From Acidimicrobium ferrooxidans (GTDB lineage: Bacteria > Actinomycetota > Geothermincolia > Fen-727 > Anoxymicrobiaceae), in contig DYIU01000005.1 of assembly GCA_020723485.1 (NCBI GenBank), positions 171,603-235,602 on the forward strand: 64,000 bases of DNA, in the 5' to 3' direction. Positions 44,972-53,905 of the stretch are shown here, piece by piece. Under the pieces are notes generated by a model, which saw only the letters and a program-made list of their open reading frames with translations, had not been told where the DNA came from and ran no database searches. The translations under genes were made by a program, and so were the position numbers. Position 1 is the first letter of the stretch, and each line of letters opens with the position of its first letter.

Positions 44972-47731
44972 TCAGAACCCGGTGGAGCAGGTGCCGCCGG
45001 TCCGGTTGTTCCAGTAGACGGCACGTTCGCAGGCGACGGGAGAAGTCGCGGTCACCCTCGTGGAGAGGTTGCCCGTATGGAAGTCGTCGAGCCTCACGGT
45101 GCTGCGCGCGCCGGCCGCGAGCTCGAAACCGGTCAGCTCCTTTTCTCCCCCCTCGGTCATGGCGTAGACCCTGACCGTGGAAGGGACAGTGCCCGGGTTC
45201 TGCACGACCAGCCAGGTGTCGAAGCCGAAGTCGGTGCAGCCTTCCGCGAGGAAGACCTCCGTTGCGGGCGCCGTCATGCCTGAAGCCGAATGGCCGGCCC
45301 TGCCGCCCGGCACCCCCCAGAGCATCGAACGTTCCGCGACTATCGGGGTGCTCGAGTGGACCCTGGTCGCTACGTCGGTGTCCCCAAGTACGTCATTCAC
45401 CTTCAGAGTAACCCTCCTGCCCGCCGGAACGGTGATGTTCTTCCTCGCGCTCCCGGCACCGGCGGCTGCCGGCGTCATGAAATCGAGGGAGACCGCCGCC
45501 TCGGAGCCGCCCGGGTTGAGGAAGGTAAGGTAGGTCTCGAACCCCCACCCGGTACACCCTTCAGCGAAGTACCAGTCGGCAGACGGAGCGGCGATGCCCA
45601 TCGAGCCGGAACCGCCCCTGCGGCCGTTCCAGTACATGGAACGCTCAACGACCACGGGCGCGTCGGCAACGACCCTCGTGGCTACCTGGGATCCGGGGAC
45701 CGTGTCCGCGGCGAACAGGGTCCTGCGTGTGTACGCCGGGACCGTGACGCTCGGGCCGGGGACCTCGCCCGATGGTGTCCAGTAAGTCAAGTGCGCCGTC
45801 GTATCCGCCGCCCCCGGGTTCAGTATCTCAATCCAGGTCTCGAAGCCGTCGGCGGTATGACCGTCCGCGAGATACCAATCCGTCGCGCCCGAATCGACGG
45901 CCGAGGCGCCGTGTCCCTCAATCCGGTCGCTCCAGTACATGGCCCGCTCGGCGTACACCGGCCGGTCGGAACCTACCCTTATCCCCGCGCTCAGTCCCCA
46001 GATATCGGAAGCCGCGTTGAACGTCATCCTTGAGCGCGCCGGGACCTGGACCGGGTCCTTGTTGCGGCCGCCCTCGTCGGTCATGTAGGAGAGGTAGACC
46101 GTGGCGGGCTGGTCGTTCGGGTTGGCCACGACCACCCAGGTCTGGAAGCCGTATCCGGTGCAGCCCTCGGCGAGAAACGACTCGTAGGGCGTAGCGACGG
46201 GCGGCTCGGAGTCCCAGCCGGTATAGACGTTCATCATCGCCGGGTCCATCGTGACCTGCTTCCCACCTGCGAGGAGGACGTCCCTTGTCGTCGACATCAT
46301 CTGGTTGAACTGGTTCGCCTGGTACGGGTCATGGCGGGAGTTCCCGCTGACGGGCATCAGGATATTCTTCCCCGCGTAGCAGTCGAGCGCGATCGGGTCC
46401 ATGCTGGCCAGCAGTTTGTTTACCCTTACGGCCGTCTCGTAAGGCCCGTTGGGCCCTCCCGACGGCGTCACCCATATCGCGTCCACGACATTGAGGTCCG
46501 GGTAGCGGGCGACCAGCATCACCTTCCCGAATATGCCCTCGGTCACCATCGGGGTGTGGGGCGCGTTCTGCGTCCCCTTCCAGAGGTCCTGCACCCCCAT
46601 GAAATGCTTCACGCAGCAGGTGACGCCGGGGCCCCCATGGTCCTTGAGCACCGGCACGTTCAGGAACTTCAACCGGGAGTTGTCGTAGGTTGAGCCGTTG
46701 AAGACCCCGTGGCGCAGCGAGACGCGCGTACCGTAGACGGTCGTGAACTTCGGGTAGCCCTCCTCTATCTCCGGGACATAGCAGTACCCGTCCCTCATGT
46801 CGCCGGAGCCGAACTCCTCCACGGAGAGGGTCTGCACGGCGGTCCAGTCGTAGACTGAGACCCGGTGCGAGCCCGCGAACATCATGGCTACGTCGTTGAA
46901 CGACTGGGTCCGGTCCTCGGCGTTGCAGCTCGAGGGGTTCTGGTTGTCCGGGCGGTTGTCCATGTAGGAGTCCCACTGGCCGTTCTCTACGATGACCACC
47001 TCCCCGGTGAACCCGTCCGGGTGGTGCACCACGGCGTTGACGAGCCCCTTCACCACGTCGGTGTTCGTGCCTCCCCTGTAGCGCCACTCGCCGTTCACCT
47101 TTATCAGGACCACGTCGTCGCTGCCGATTATCCCCCCGGGCCCGGCGGCCTGTCCCACACGGCTGCTCTTGAAGAAGTCCTGCCCGTTTCCGTCCATGAC
47201 GTTTATGAGGGAGTCCACGCCGCGTTCGGACTGGTTCGGTATCCCTTCCGCAACGTATATGTTCGATGCGGCGGCGGAGCCGGACCGGAGCTCGGGCGCC
47301 GCGAGGGTCGCCGCTGCGGCTTTCATCGCATCCAGAGAGCGGCCGGGCTCCCGTCCGGCGAGGCCGGCGGCGGACCAGGCTACGAGAGCGACCAGCACCA
47401 CTGCGCCGGCTGCCTCGAGACCCCTCACCAGCTTCTTCAACCACGGCCTGGAGATACGCTCGCCTGAGAGCATCCCCGGCAGCCTGGCCGCCAGCGGGAA
47501 GGTGGTGCCCGCGAATAGCAGCGCCGTGTTGGAGAGCGCGGCCTTCTGGCACGGGTAGTTGAGCCGCGAAGGCTTCCTGCCGGAGCGCAGGACGAGCCAT
47601 ACCAGGGAGAGTATGCCGATCAGGGTGACGTTGCCGTAGAGGGCCTTGCGGAGCCTGCTCACAACAGTCCGCCTTGACGCGCCGGGGCACCCCTTGCTTT
47701 CGGTTCCATGTGCTTCCATGGGCGTATTCAA
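44972..47731 (-). CDS. DUF362-like membrane-anchored protein with C-terminal WYLAEG-type repeats
   Basis: GGIIGSDDVVLIKVNGEWRYRGGTNTDVVKGLVNAVVHHPDGFTGEVVIVENGQ; repeats FLAEGCTGYGFQTWVVVANP, WYLADGHTADGFETWIEILNP, WYFAEGCTGWGFETYLTFLNP, FLAEGCTDFGFDTWLVVQNP. Confidence 0.75.
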   Translation of the reverse strand: MNTPMEAHGTESKGCPGASRRTVVSRLRKALYGNVTLIGILSLVWLVLRSGRKPSRLNYPCQKAALSNTALLFAGTTFPLAARLPGMLSGERISRPWLKKLVRGLEAAGAVVLVALVAWSAAGLAGREPGRSLDAMKAAAATLAAPELRSGSAAASNIYVAEGIPNQSERGVDSLINVMDGNGQDFFKSSRVGQAAGPGGIIGSDDVVLIKVNGEWRYRGGTNTDVVKGLVNAVVHHPDGFTGEVVIVENGQWDSYMDNRPDNQNPSSCNAEDRTQSFNDVAMMFAGSHRVSVYDWTAVQTLSVEEFGSGDMRDGYCYVPEIEEGYPKFTTVYGTRVSLRHGVFNGSTYDNSRLKFLNVPVLKDHGGPGVTCCVKHFMGVQDLWKGTQNAPHTPMVTEGIFGKVMLVARYPDLNVVDAIWVTPSGGPNGPYETAVRVNKLLASMDPIALDCYAGKNILMPVSGNSRHDPYQANQFNQMMSTTRDVLLAGGKQVTMDPAMMNVYTGWDSEPPVATPYESFLAEGCTGYGFQTWVVVANPNDQPATVYLSYMTDEGGRNKDPVQVPARSRMTFNAASDIWGLSAGIRVGSDRPVYAERAMYWSDRIEGHGASAVDSGATDWYLADGHTADGFETWIEILNPGAADTTAHLTYWTPSGEVPGPSVTVPAYTRRTLFAADTVPGSQVATRVVADAPVVVERSMYWNGRRGGSGSMGIAAPSADWYFAEGCTGWGFETYLTFLNPGGSEAAVSLDFMTPAAAGAGSARKNITVPAGRRVTLKVNDVLGDTDVATRVHSSTPIVAERSMLWGVPGGRAGHSASGMTAPATEVFLAEGCTDFGFDTWLVVQNPGTVPSTVRVYAMTEGGEKELTGFELAAGARSTVRLDDFHTGNLSTRVTATSPVACERAVYWNNRTGGTCSTGF

Positions 47732-47810
47732 ACCTCCTGAACGCGCCCCCGGTGCCCGCTGCGCCGTACAGCGTTATTCTACACCTGTATCCGTCCCGCC
47801 GGAATGAGCC

Positions 47811-48467
47811 TCAGTTACTCTTGAGGGAAAGGACCACCGCCTGGGCGAAAGGCTCCGAAGAAGGAGGGCCGTCCCCCGTCACGAACTTGCCGTCCACGTC
47901 AACCGGATTTCCCGTGTAGTTGCAGCCCCCCGCTATGAGCTTGGACTCCTCACCCGGGAAGACCGTCCCGTTCTTTCCCTTCAGGACTCCGGCATTGGCC
48001 AGCACCACCGGGGCGATGCATATAGCCGCAACCGTCTTTCCCTGCCCGGCGAATTCGCGCGAGAGTTCGAGGAGAGGCTGGTAATCGTAGTACTCCTCGG
48101 CGCCGCCCCCGCCTATGATGACCAGGCCGGCATAGTCCTGTGACTTCGCGTCAGGTATCACGACGTCCGGTTCAACGCTCGTTCCATCCATGCCGACCGA
48201 CGCGGAGCCGCTGGAGTTTGCGACCGTTACCTTGTAGCCGGCGGCCTCGAGCGCGCTGCGGATTGTGGAGTACTCGATGTCGGAGAACCCCTGGTTCGCG
48301 AGCACCACCAGCACGCCGGACGCAGACTGCCCGGTCGAGGGCTTCGACTCCGGCTGCGACTTCTTCGCGGTCCCGGTGGACGCCTTGTCGGCGCCGCAGC
48401 CCGCCAGCAGGAATACCGCCATCACAATAGCCAGGAGTACGGCCGCCGCGATTCCTCTCTTCATCAT
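47811..48467 (-). CDS. Lipoprotein with DJ-1/PfpI-like domain
   Basis: MMKRGIAAAVLLAIVMAVFLLAGCGAD lipobox; VLVVLANQGFSDIEYSTIRSALEAAGYKVTVANS...AGLVIIGGGGA...AAICIAPVVLANAGVLKGK. Confidence 0.78.
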   Translation of the reverse strand: MMKRGIAAAVLLAIVMAVFLLAGCGADKASTGTAKKSQPESKPSTGQSASGVLVVLANQGFSDIEYSTIRSALEAAGYKVTVANSSGSASVGMDGTSVEPDVVIPDAKSQDYAGLVIIGGGGAEEYYDYQPLLELSREFAGQGKTVAAICIAPVVLANAGVLKGKNGTVFPGEESKLIAGGCNYTGNPVDVDGKFVTGDGPPSSEPFAQAVVLSLKSN

Positions 48468-49228
48468 CAGCTCTCCTTCCTCGAGACCCTGTCCCGCAGC
48501 CTGCCCAGCTTCTCAGGCGCGGACCTGTCCACTACGGGCCCGTGGCCCGGGCAGACCACGCTTACGTCCTTTTCCTCCAGGCGGTCCACGAGCACTCTTA
48601 TGGACCGCAGCGCCTCCTCGTAATCTACGGAGAATCCAACGGTGGGCGGTGTCAGGAACCGGTAGGTGTTTATGACCACGTCCCCGGTGAACAGGATGCT
48701 CCCTTCGCGCAGGTAGTAGCTGACCGAACCGGGGGTGTGGCCGGGGCCGTGTATGACCTCCACGCCACCCAGGATGTCGAGCACCTGCCCGTCCTCCAGG
48801 GGGAGGTCGACCGGAACGGGGGGCACCCTCGTCACCGAGTGCGCCGCCCCCGGCACCAGGAGCGAGGCGCGCCCGAGAATACCCTTCCAGTAGACGGAGC
48901 GCACGTAATCATCGCCGCAGAGGTAAGGCGCGTCCCCCGAGTGGGCGCAGACCGCGGCGCCGGAAAGCCCCGCGAGACCCGACGCGCCACCGGCGTGGTC
49001 CACGTGGAAATGGGTGAGCAGGATGTGGGTCACGTCCATGAGCGAGCGGCCGAGGGCGTTCACCTTCGCGGTGACCAGGCGGCGGCTCGCCGGGGCCCCG
49101 GTGTCGACCAGGACGAGCCCGTCCCCGTTCTCGACGATGTAGACGTTCTCAGCCATGAAGCCCGTGAGCCTGTGCACGGGCCCTCCGCGCTTCAGTCCGG
49201 CCCCCCGGGCCGCGAGAGCAGCTTGCAT
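48467..49228 (-). CDS. MBL-fold metallo-hydrolase
   Basis: VLVDTGAPASRR, LLTHFHVDHAGGASGL, VIHGPGHTPGSVSYYL, LFTGDVV. Confidence 0.9.
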   Translation of the reverse strand: MQAALAARGAGLKRGGPVHRLTGFMAENVYIVENGDGLVLVDTGAPASRRLVTAKVNALGRSLMDVTHILLTHFHVDHAGGASGLAGLSGAAVCAHSGDAPYLCGDDYVRSVYWKGILGRASLLVPGAAHSVTRVPPVPVDLPLEDGQVLDILGGVEVIHGPGHTPGSVSYYLREGSILFTGDVVINTYRFLTPPTVGFSVDYEEALRSIRVLVDRLEEKDVSVVCPGHGPVVDRSAPEKLGRLRDRVSRKES

Positions 49229-49698
49229 ACATGCTCCGGGTTGTTCACCGACACAACGTACGGCTTCCTACGGCCTTCGACCACCATCTTTATGCCCCGG
49301 CCGTTGCGAGTGTTGTACGCGACCGTCCCGTCCCGCCCGGAGCGGATGCCGTAGCCGTAGTAGTTCCTGAACTCGAGCGTGTAAACCTCACATGACTTAA
49401 TCTCGGCTTTCGGGAAGCTCTTCTTTACGAGCCCGAACCCGAAGGCGACCTCGGAGGCGGAGATCGAGAAGACCAGCACGCGGAAGTTGACCATCAGTGC
49501 GATGAGGGCGACGGCGATGACGGCGAAGACCACCACTAGCCAGGTCTCCCCCTTCAGGACGGCCCCAATGAGCACGGCGACATAGAGGGCTATCAGGCCC
49601 AGTATCATCAGCCAGAGCCAGGGCTCGTACGTCAGCTTCTCGCTGTAGACGACGTCGCTCACCGCGGGCTTGTCCCCGGACATCGTCCCCTCCTTCAC
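49192..49698 (-). CDS. Hypothetical membrane protein (PH-like domain possible)
   Basis: Two TM segments then FRVLVFSISASEVAFGFGLVKKSFPKAEIKSCEVYTLEFRNYYGYGIR. Confidence 0.55.
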   Translation of the reverse strand: MKEGTMSGDKPAVSDVVYSEKLTYEPWLWLMILGLIALYVAVLIGAVLKGETWLVVVFAVIAVALIALMVNFRVLVFSISASEVAFGFGLVKKSFPKAEIKSCEVYTLEFRNYYGYGIRSGRDGTVAYNTRNGRGIKMVVEGRRKPYVVSVNNPEHVCKLLSRPGGPD

Positions 49699-50549
49699 CC
49701 CGTGGCTTCACACCCCGTCAGAAAACGCCGGAGGGCCGAGTTGAACTCGTCGGGCCTGTCGAGCATGGAGACGTGCCCCGCCCCGCTGAGCGCGACGAGG
49801 AACGAGCCGCTCAGGAGCCTGTTCATCCTCTGGCCGACCTTGAGCGGGACCCCGAAGTCTCTTTCCCCCCACACCAGCAGGACCGGCTTCCGTATCTCGC
49901 GCAGCCTGCTGTCGAGCCTTGTGCACAGCGCCGTCCGCGCCGCCTTGATATAGGTGTCCATGTAAGCGTCGATGTCCGGGCGCTCCCTCAGCGCGGAAGC
50001 TTCCTGGACCATCGCCCGGGTGTAAACGTTCTCGACCTCGTATCCCGCCAGCCTGTGCGCCCACCGGTACTCGGGAAGCTTCGAGATGAAGAACAGGAGC
50101 CCGGGTTTGAGCCAGGCCTCCGGCAGCCTCTGCAGCGCGGCCTTCAGCGGCCGGGGGAAGCCGTGCGCTCCCGCCGAATCGACCAGGACCAGGTTCTCAA
50201 CCAGCTGCGGGTGCTCGAGCGTCAGGTGCAGCGCTATGAGCCCTCCTAGCGAATTTCCCGCGACCGTGGCGTTTCGCACTCCGAGATGCTCGAGCAGGTC
50301 GGCGACGACCCCCGTGAACGTCTCCAGCGAACAGTCGTTGTCCCGGAAGTCGGACCTGCCGAAGCCGGGGAGGTCGAGGGCGATGACCCGGTGGCTGTGT
50401 CTGAAGTACTCGATGTTGGGCGCCCAGTTCGTGACCGAGGCCCCGATGCCGTGCACGAAGAGCAGGGAGGGCCCGGAGCCCTCGTCGACGTAACAGACCC
50501 TCCCGCCGTCAAGCTCTAAGTACTTCGCGCGTTCGAGATACTGGAACAA
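49695..50549 (-). CDS. Alpha/beta hydrolase
   Basis: LLFVHGIGASVTNWAPNIEYFRHSHRVIALDLPGFGRSD, VAGNSLGGLIALHL, GAGHVSMLDRPDEFN. Confidence 0.9.
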   Translation of the reverse strand: MFQYLERAKYLELDGGRVCYVDEGSGPSLLFVHGIGASVTNWAPNIEYFRHSHRVIALDLPGFGRSDFRDNDCSLETFTGVVADLLEHLGVRNATVAGNSLGGLIALHLTLEHPQLVENLVLVDSAGAHGFPRPLKAALQRLPEAWLKPGLLFFISKLPEYRWAHRLAGYEVENVYTRAMVQEASALRERPDIDAYMDTYIKAARTALCTRLDSRLREIRKPVLLVWGERDFGVPLKVGQRMNRLLSGSFLVALSGAGHVSMLDRPDEFNSALRRFLTGCEATG

Positions 50550-50581
50550 GACCGGCTCCAGACTGCCATGTGCCGCGGCCT

Positions 50582-50821
50582 TCAGGAGAAATCGCCCATC
50601 TTCTTGTGCCTGTCAACGGGCCTTCCCAGGTCCTCCACGGGTTTGTCCACATCGTGGAAGCACGAGCCTGGTTTCTCCGATTCCCTGACCTTCGGGTAGA
50701 TGACCTCCCTGAGGAACGCCATCGCGGCCCGGGGGTCCTCGTCCATCATCACCCGTTCGAGCTCCATCCGCTCGCTCTCGCCGAAAGAGACGGCCCATAC
50801 CTTCGCCAAATCGACCTCCAT
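50582..50821 (-). CDS. Small hypothetical protein (79 aa)
   Basis: ATG 50821: MEVDLAKVWAVSFGESERMELERVMMDEDPRAAMAFLREVIYPKVRESEKPGSCFHDVDKPVEDLGRPVDRHKKMGDFS. Confidence 0.55.
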   Translation of the reverse strand: MEVDLAKVWAVSFGESERMELERVMMDEDPRAAMAFLREVIYPKVRESEKPGSCFHDVDKPVEDLGRPVDRHKKMGDFS

Positions 50822-50859
50822 ATCGCCGACAGCCGCCGGAATCACCGGTGGTGGCTCTT

Positions 50860-51978
50860 TTAGCAGTCTATCCCCAGCACGGTGACGGTCCTCTTTCCCG
50901 GCTTGAGCTGAGCCAGGCTGTTGACCGCCCGCTCGTCGATCCGGTCGGTGTACACGCGAACGCCGCAGCCCATTGATGCCGCCATGAGGGACATATGAGA
51001 AGTCGCGATCGGCACGTCGAACATCCAGAACGGCTTCTCGAGTACGCCCGAGCTGAATGTCGAGGGTTCCCCCGCGGCGACTATCGCCGCGCTCCACTGG
51101 TCGGTCTCGCCGCAGGCGCGCGCCAGCTCACCCAGCCTGTCGGCGTCCCTGACCACTACGAAGTGCCAAGCCTGGGAGTTGCTCGCGCTCGGCGCGATCC
51201 TGGCCGCTTCGAGGCAGGCCTCCACCGCGAGCTCGACCGGCACGCCGGCCCCTGCCCTCTCGATACCGATCACCTGCAGGAGGGCCGGTATGTCCTGCTC
51301 CGCAGCAGCCCGGAATCCGCCGGCCGAAATATCTGCCGGGCTGTAAGCCTCGAGCATGGTCTCGCTGTAGGCGATGGACCCGAGGGGCTTCCTCCTCCGC
51401 GACATGGTGTTCAGCATGAAGTTGTCGAGACTCAGCGTCTTCGCAGCGCTCCGAGGAGCGCCGATGCACACCACCGCGGGGACGTTCAGGGTCGGGTCCA
51501 GGTCGAGGACGTCCTTGACCTCCTCTGAGTTAACGCCGCCCAGCCAGCAGGTGCCGAGGCCGCGGCCGGTCAGCCAGAGCACGCAGTCCTCCACCGCCAT
51601 CGACACGAGCGGGAGCTCTCTGGGCCTCTCGGAGCCCACGTCTTCGTCCGGGACGGCTATCACCAGGAACGCGTGGACCGGGGCCCTGGAGAGCCAGAGG
51701 TTTATCTTGTTGGCGAAGCCCTTGTACGAGCGCCTTTTCAGGCGCTCTCCCACCTCCGGGTCCGTGACCGCGATCATCCCTCCAGGGCGAGCGCCGCGGG
51801 TCTCCAGCGACAGCGAGACGAGCTCCTCGAGGTCCCTGACCAGGCCTTCGCCCAGGCTCCCGGGGACATATTTCCGGCATGACCTGCGGGTGAACATCAG
51901 GTCCCACAGGGGCCATGGGCTCTCTGAAAGCGATGGATAATCGCGTGTAGGCCTGCGGTCGGCCTTTACCTCTGCCAT
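50860..51978 (-). CDS. Nitroreductase-family protein with two tandem nitroreductase-like domains
   Basis: N-half FTRRSCRKYVPGSL...DCVLWLTGRGLGTCWLGG; C-half LEAARIAPSASNSQAWHFVVVRDADRLGELA...MSLMAASMGCGVRVYT. Confidence 0.75.
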   Translation of the reverse strand: MAEVKADRRPTRDYPSLSESPWPLWDLMFTRRSCRKYVPGSLGEGLVRDLEELVSLSLETRGARPGGMIAVTDPEVGERLKRRSYKGFANKINLWLSRAPVHAFLVIAVPDEDVGSERPRELPLVSMAVEDCVLWLTGRGLGTCWLGGVNSEEVKDVLDLDPTLNVPAVVCIGAPRSAAKTLSLDNFMLNTMSRRRKPLGSIAYSETMLEAYSPADISAGGFRAAAEQDIPALLQVIGIERAGAGVPVELAVEACLEAARIAPSASNSQAWHFVVVRDADRLGELARACGETDQWSAAIVAAGEPSTFSSGVLEKPFWMFDVPIATSHMSLMAASMGCGVRVYTDRIDERAVNSLAQLKPGKRTVTVLGIDC

Positions 51979-52005
51979 TGCGCTCCTTCCGTCCCCGTTC
52001 TTCCG

Positions 52006-52716
52006 TCACGCGCTCGCAGCCTGGCGCGCGCGCTTCTTACGCGCTGCGTCTTCATATTGCCATATACGGAGCGCGGTCGCCACGGCTGCGGCGGCCCCGT
52101 AGGTTATGAAGATCGCTTTCAGGGCTGTCGCGTAACCTAGAGACACGGTGAAGTCCGAACCTATCAGGAGCACCTTCACGAGCAGGGCCGCGAATATCAG
52201 GTAGTTCACCTGGTGGATGCGGCGCCAGACCCGTCGCAACCTCTTCTTGTCGAGCGCAACATAAGCGGTGACGGCCAGCACGGCGAGCGCCACTGGGCCT
52301 ATCAGCCAGGCGGCGCTGTAGTCCCTGAAGTACTGTTCCGCGAACACTATCAATCCGTGGGCCAGCGCCAGCAGGAACCCCGCCACCCCGGTGGCGACGT
52401 GAAGCCTGTAGACGCGCTTTGCCTTAAAGACCCTGTAGAGGTTGCGGCTTGTCGCGCCGGTGACGATATTGACGAAGATGAGCGTGAACCCCTCCAGGCC
52501 CAGGAGGCGCATGGCTGTGAAGTAGGACCACGAAGCACCCGCCCAGACGAACAGCACAACAGGGGGGAGCGCAAGCGCCGCCGCGAACGACGAGATGAGG
52601 ATCACCTTGAGCGCCGTCCTGCGCGCTCGCCGCCCCGCCGGGCTCTCCTGCTTCGCCAAGTCGCACCTCGAGCTCAGGTGGATTCTGTGATCAGTTGCCC
52701 TGGAAGCTTCCCACAA
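52006..52716 (-). CDS. Ferric-reductase-like transmembrane protein (start uncertain)
   Basis: Multiple TM helices; YRLHVATGVAGFLLALAHGLIVFAEQYF, WRRIHQVNYLIFAALLVKVLLIG heme-ligand-type His. Confidence 0.75.
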   Translation of the reverse strand: MWEASRATDHRIHLSSRCDLAKQESPAGRRARRTALKVILISSFAAALALPPVVLFVWAGASWSYFTAMRLLGLEGFTLIFVNIVTGATSRNLYRVFKAKRVYRLHVATGVAGFLLALAHGLIVFAEQYFRDYSAAWLIGPVALAVLAVTAYVALDKKRLRRVWRRIHQVNYLIFAALLVKVLLIGSDFTVSLGYATALKAIFITYGAAAAVATALRIWQYEDAARKKRARQAASA

Positions 52717-53107
52717 CCGGTCTGGACTGGATATAGGTCCTCATCGCTGGAGGGGCCTGCGTGATGACCTGCGAAAGATCCTTTCCCGCAGCGGCGTCGA
52801 GGCTGCACGGAGTGTGATCGCCCTCGGGCCAGTCATCGCTCCCGGTCACGTCATACACCACACCGTCGACGGCCACGTAAGCCGGGCTCCCGTTCTTCCC
52901 GTTGAAAGTGGCGAGCTCCTGGGTGGTGAACACCTTACGGCCGGGAGCCGAGGTCTCGGTCTTCGGCGCGGTGTCCTCCTGAGTCGCCTTCGGCGTGGTC
53001 GATGCTTCCTCCTCGCCGCCGCAGCCCGCGACTGTCAGCCCCGCAACGGCCAGCAGGAGCAGCGCGATTAGCGCCGCCGCCACGAACATACTTCCAGTCC
53101 GCCTCAT
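52691..53107 (-). CDS. Lipoprotein with cytochrome b5-like heme-binding domain
   Basis: Lipobox AVAGLTVAGCGG; KVFTTQELATFNGKNGSPAYVAVDGVVYDVTGSDDWPEGDHTPC. Confidence 0.8.
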   Translation of the reverse strand: MRRTGSMFVAAALIALLLLAVAGLTVAGCGGEEEASTTPKATQEDTAPKTETSAPGRKVFTTQELATFNGKNGSPAYVAVDGVVYDVTGSDDWPEGDHTPCSLDAAAGKDLSQVITQAPPAMRTYIQSRPVVGSFQGN

Positions 53108-53237
53108 GATATGCCCCTTCCCCGATGCGCCTTCCGGGCGCGCCTGCAAGCACCTGCACCCAAGTGCCGCAGCTTACTTCGCTCCGGCGTATCGCTTTCC
53201 TCCGCAGGACATCGGGAACCGCGGGAGAATATGCACA

Positions 53238-53260
53238 TCGGGGTCAAGTCCGTTGTTGCG
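53238..53260 (+). repeat. GGGGTCAAGTCC-family repeat
   Basis: TCGGGGTCAAGTCCGTTGTTGCG in a divergent intergenic region. Confidence 0.65.
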
Positions 53261-53294
53261 TTTATGCGTAGCGACCGCGATACGGGGGTGAACG

Positions 53295-53813
53295 ATGTCT
53301 CTCAAGGACAAGAGGATACTCTTCCTGCTCGGCCCGCAGTACCAGGACGAGGAAGGCGCACAGCCTTACGAGTTCCTGAAGGGGAAAGGAGCCACCGTCG
53401 ACGTCGTCGGCCTCGAGAAAGGCCCGCTCAAAGGCCTTCACGGCCGCGCCGAGATCGAGGTCACGAAGACCATCGACGAAGCGGACCCGGCGGATTACGA
53501 CGCCATGGTCATCCCCGGCGGGCGCGGGCCGGCGAACCTTCGCAAGCACCCGGAAACGGTCGAGCTGGTGCGGGCTTTCTTCGAGACCGGAAAGACCGTG
53601 GCCGCCATCTGCCACGGGCCGCAGATGCTCGCCTCCGCCGGGCTTCTGAAGGGCAAAACCATCACCGGATACTACAAGGTGAAGGACGAGATGCTCGAGG
53701 CCGGGGCCGTGTTCGTCGATGAGCCCGTGGTTATCGACGCGAACCTCATCACTTCGAGACAGCCCGGCGACATACCGCTTTTCAACCAGGCCATCGAAGA
53801 CGCCCTCAGTTGA
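53295..53813 (+). CDS. DJ-1/PfpI family protein
   Basis: KRILFLLGPQYQDEEGAQPYEFLKGKGATVDVVGLEKG...VIPGGRGPANLRKHPETVELV...AAICHGPQMLASAGLLKG. Confidence 0.92.
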   Translation: MSLKDKRILFLLGPQYQDEEGAQPYEFLKGKGATVDVVGLEKGPLKGLHGRAEIEVTKTIDEADPADYDAMVIPGGRGPANLRKHPETVELVRAFFETGKTVAAICHGPQMLASAGLLKGKTITGYYKVKDEMLEAGAVFVDEPVVIDANLITSRQPGDIPLFNQAIEDALS

Positions 53814-53905
53814 CGCGCGTCAAAGAAGCCTTCCGGCCGTTCTGGTAGAATCCAACGAGCGCAATCCGGAAGTTTTGGCTCGTCACTATTGAGGACGTTC
53901 GGAAA

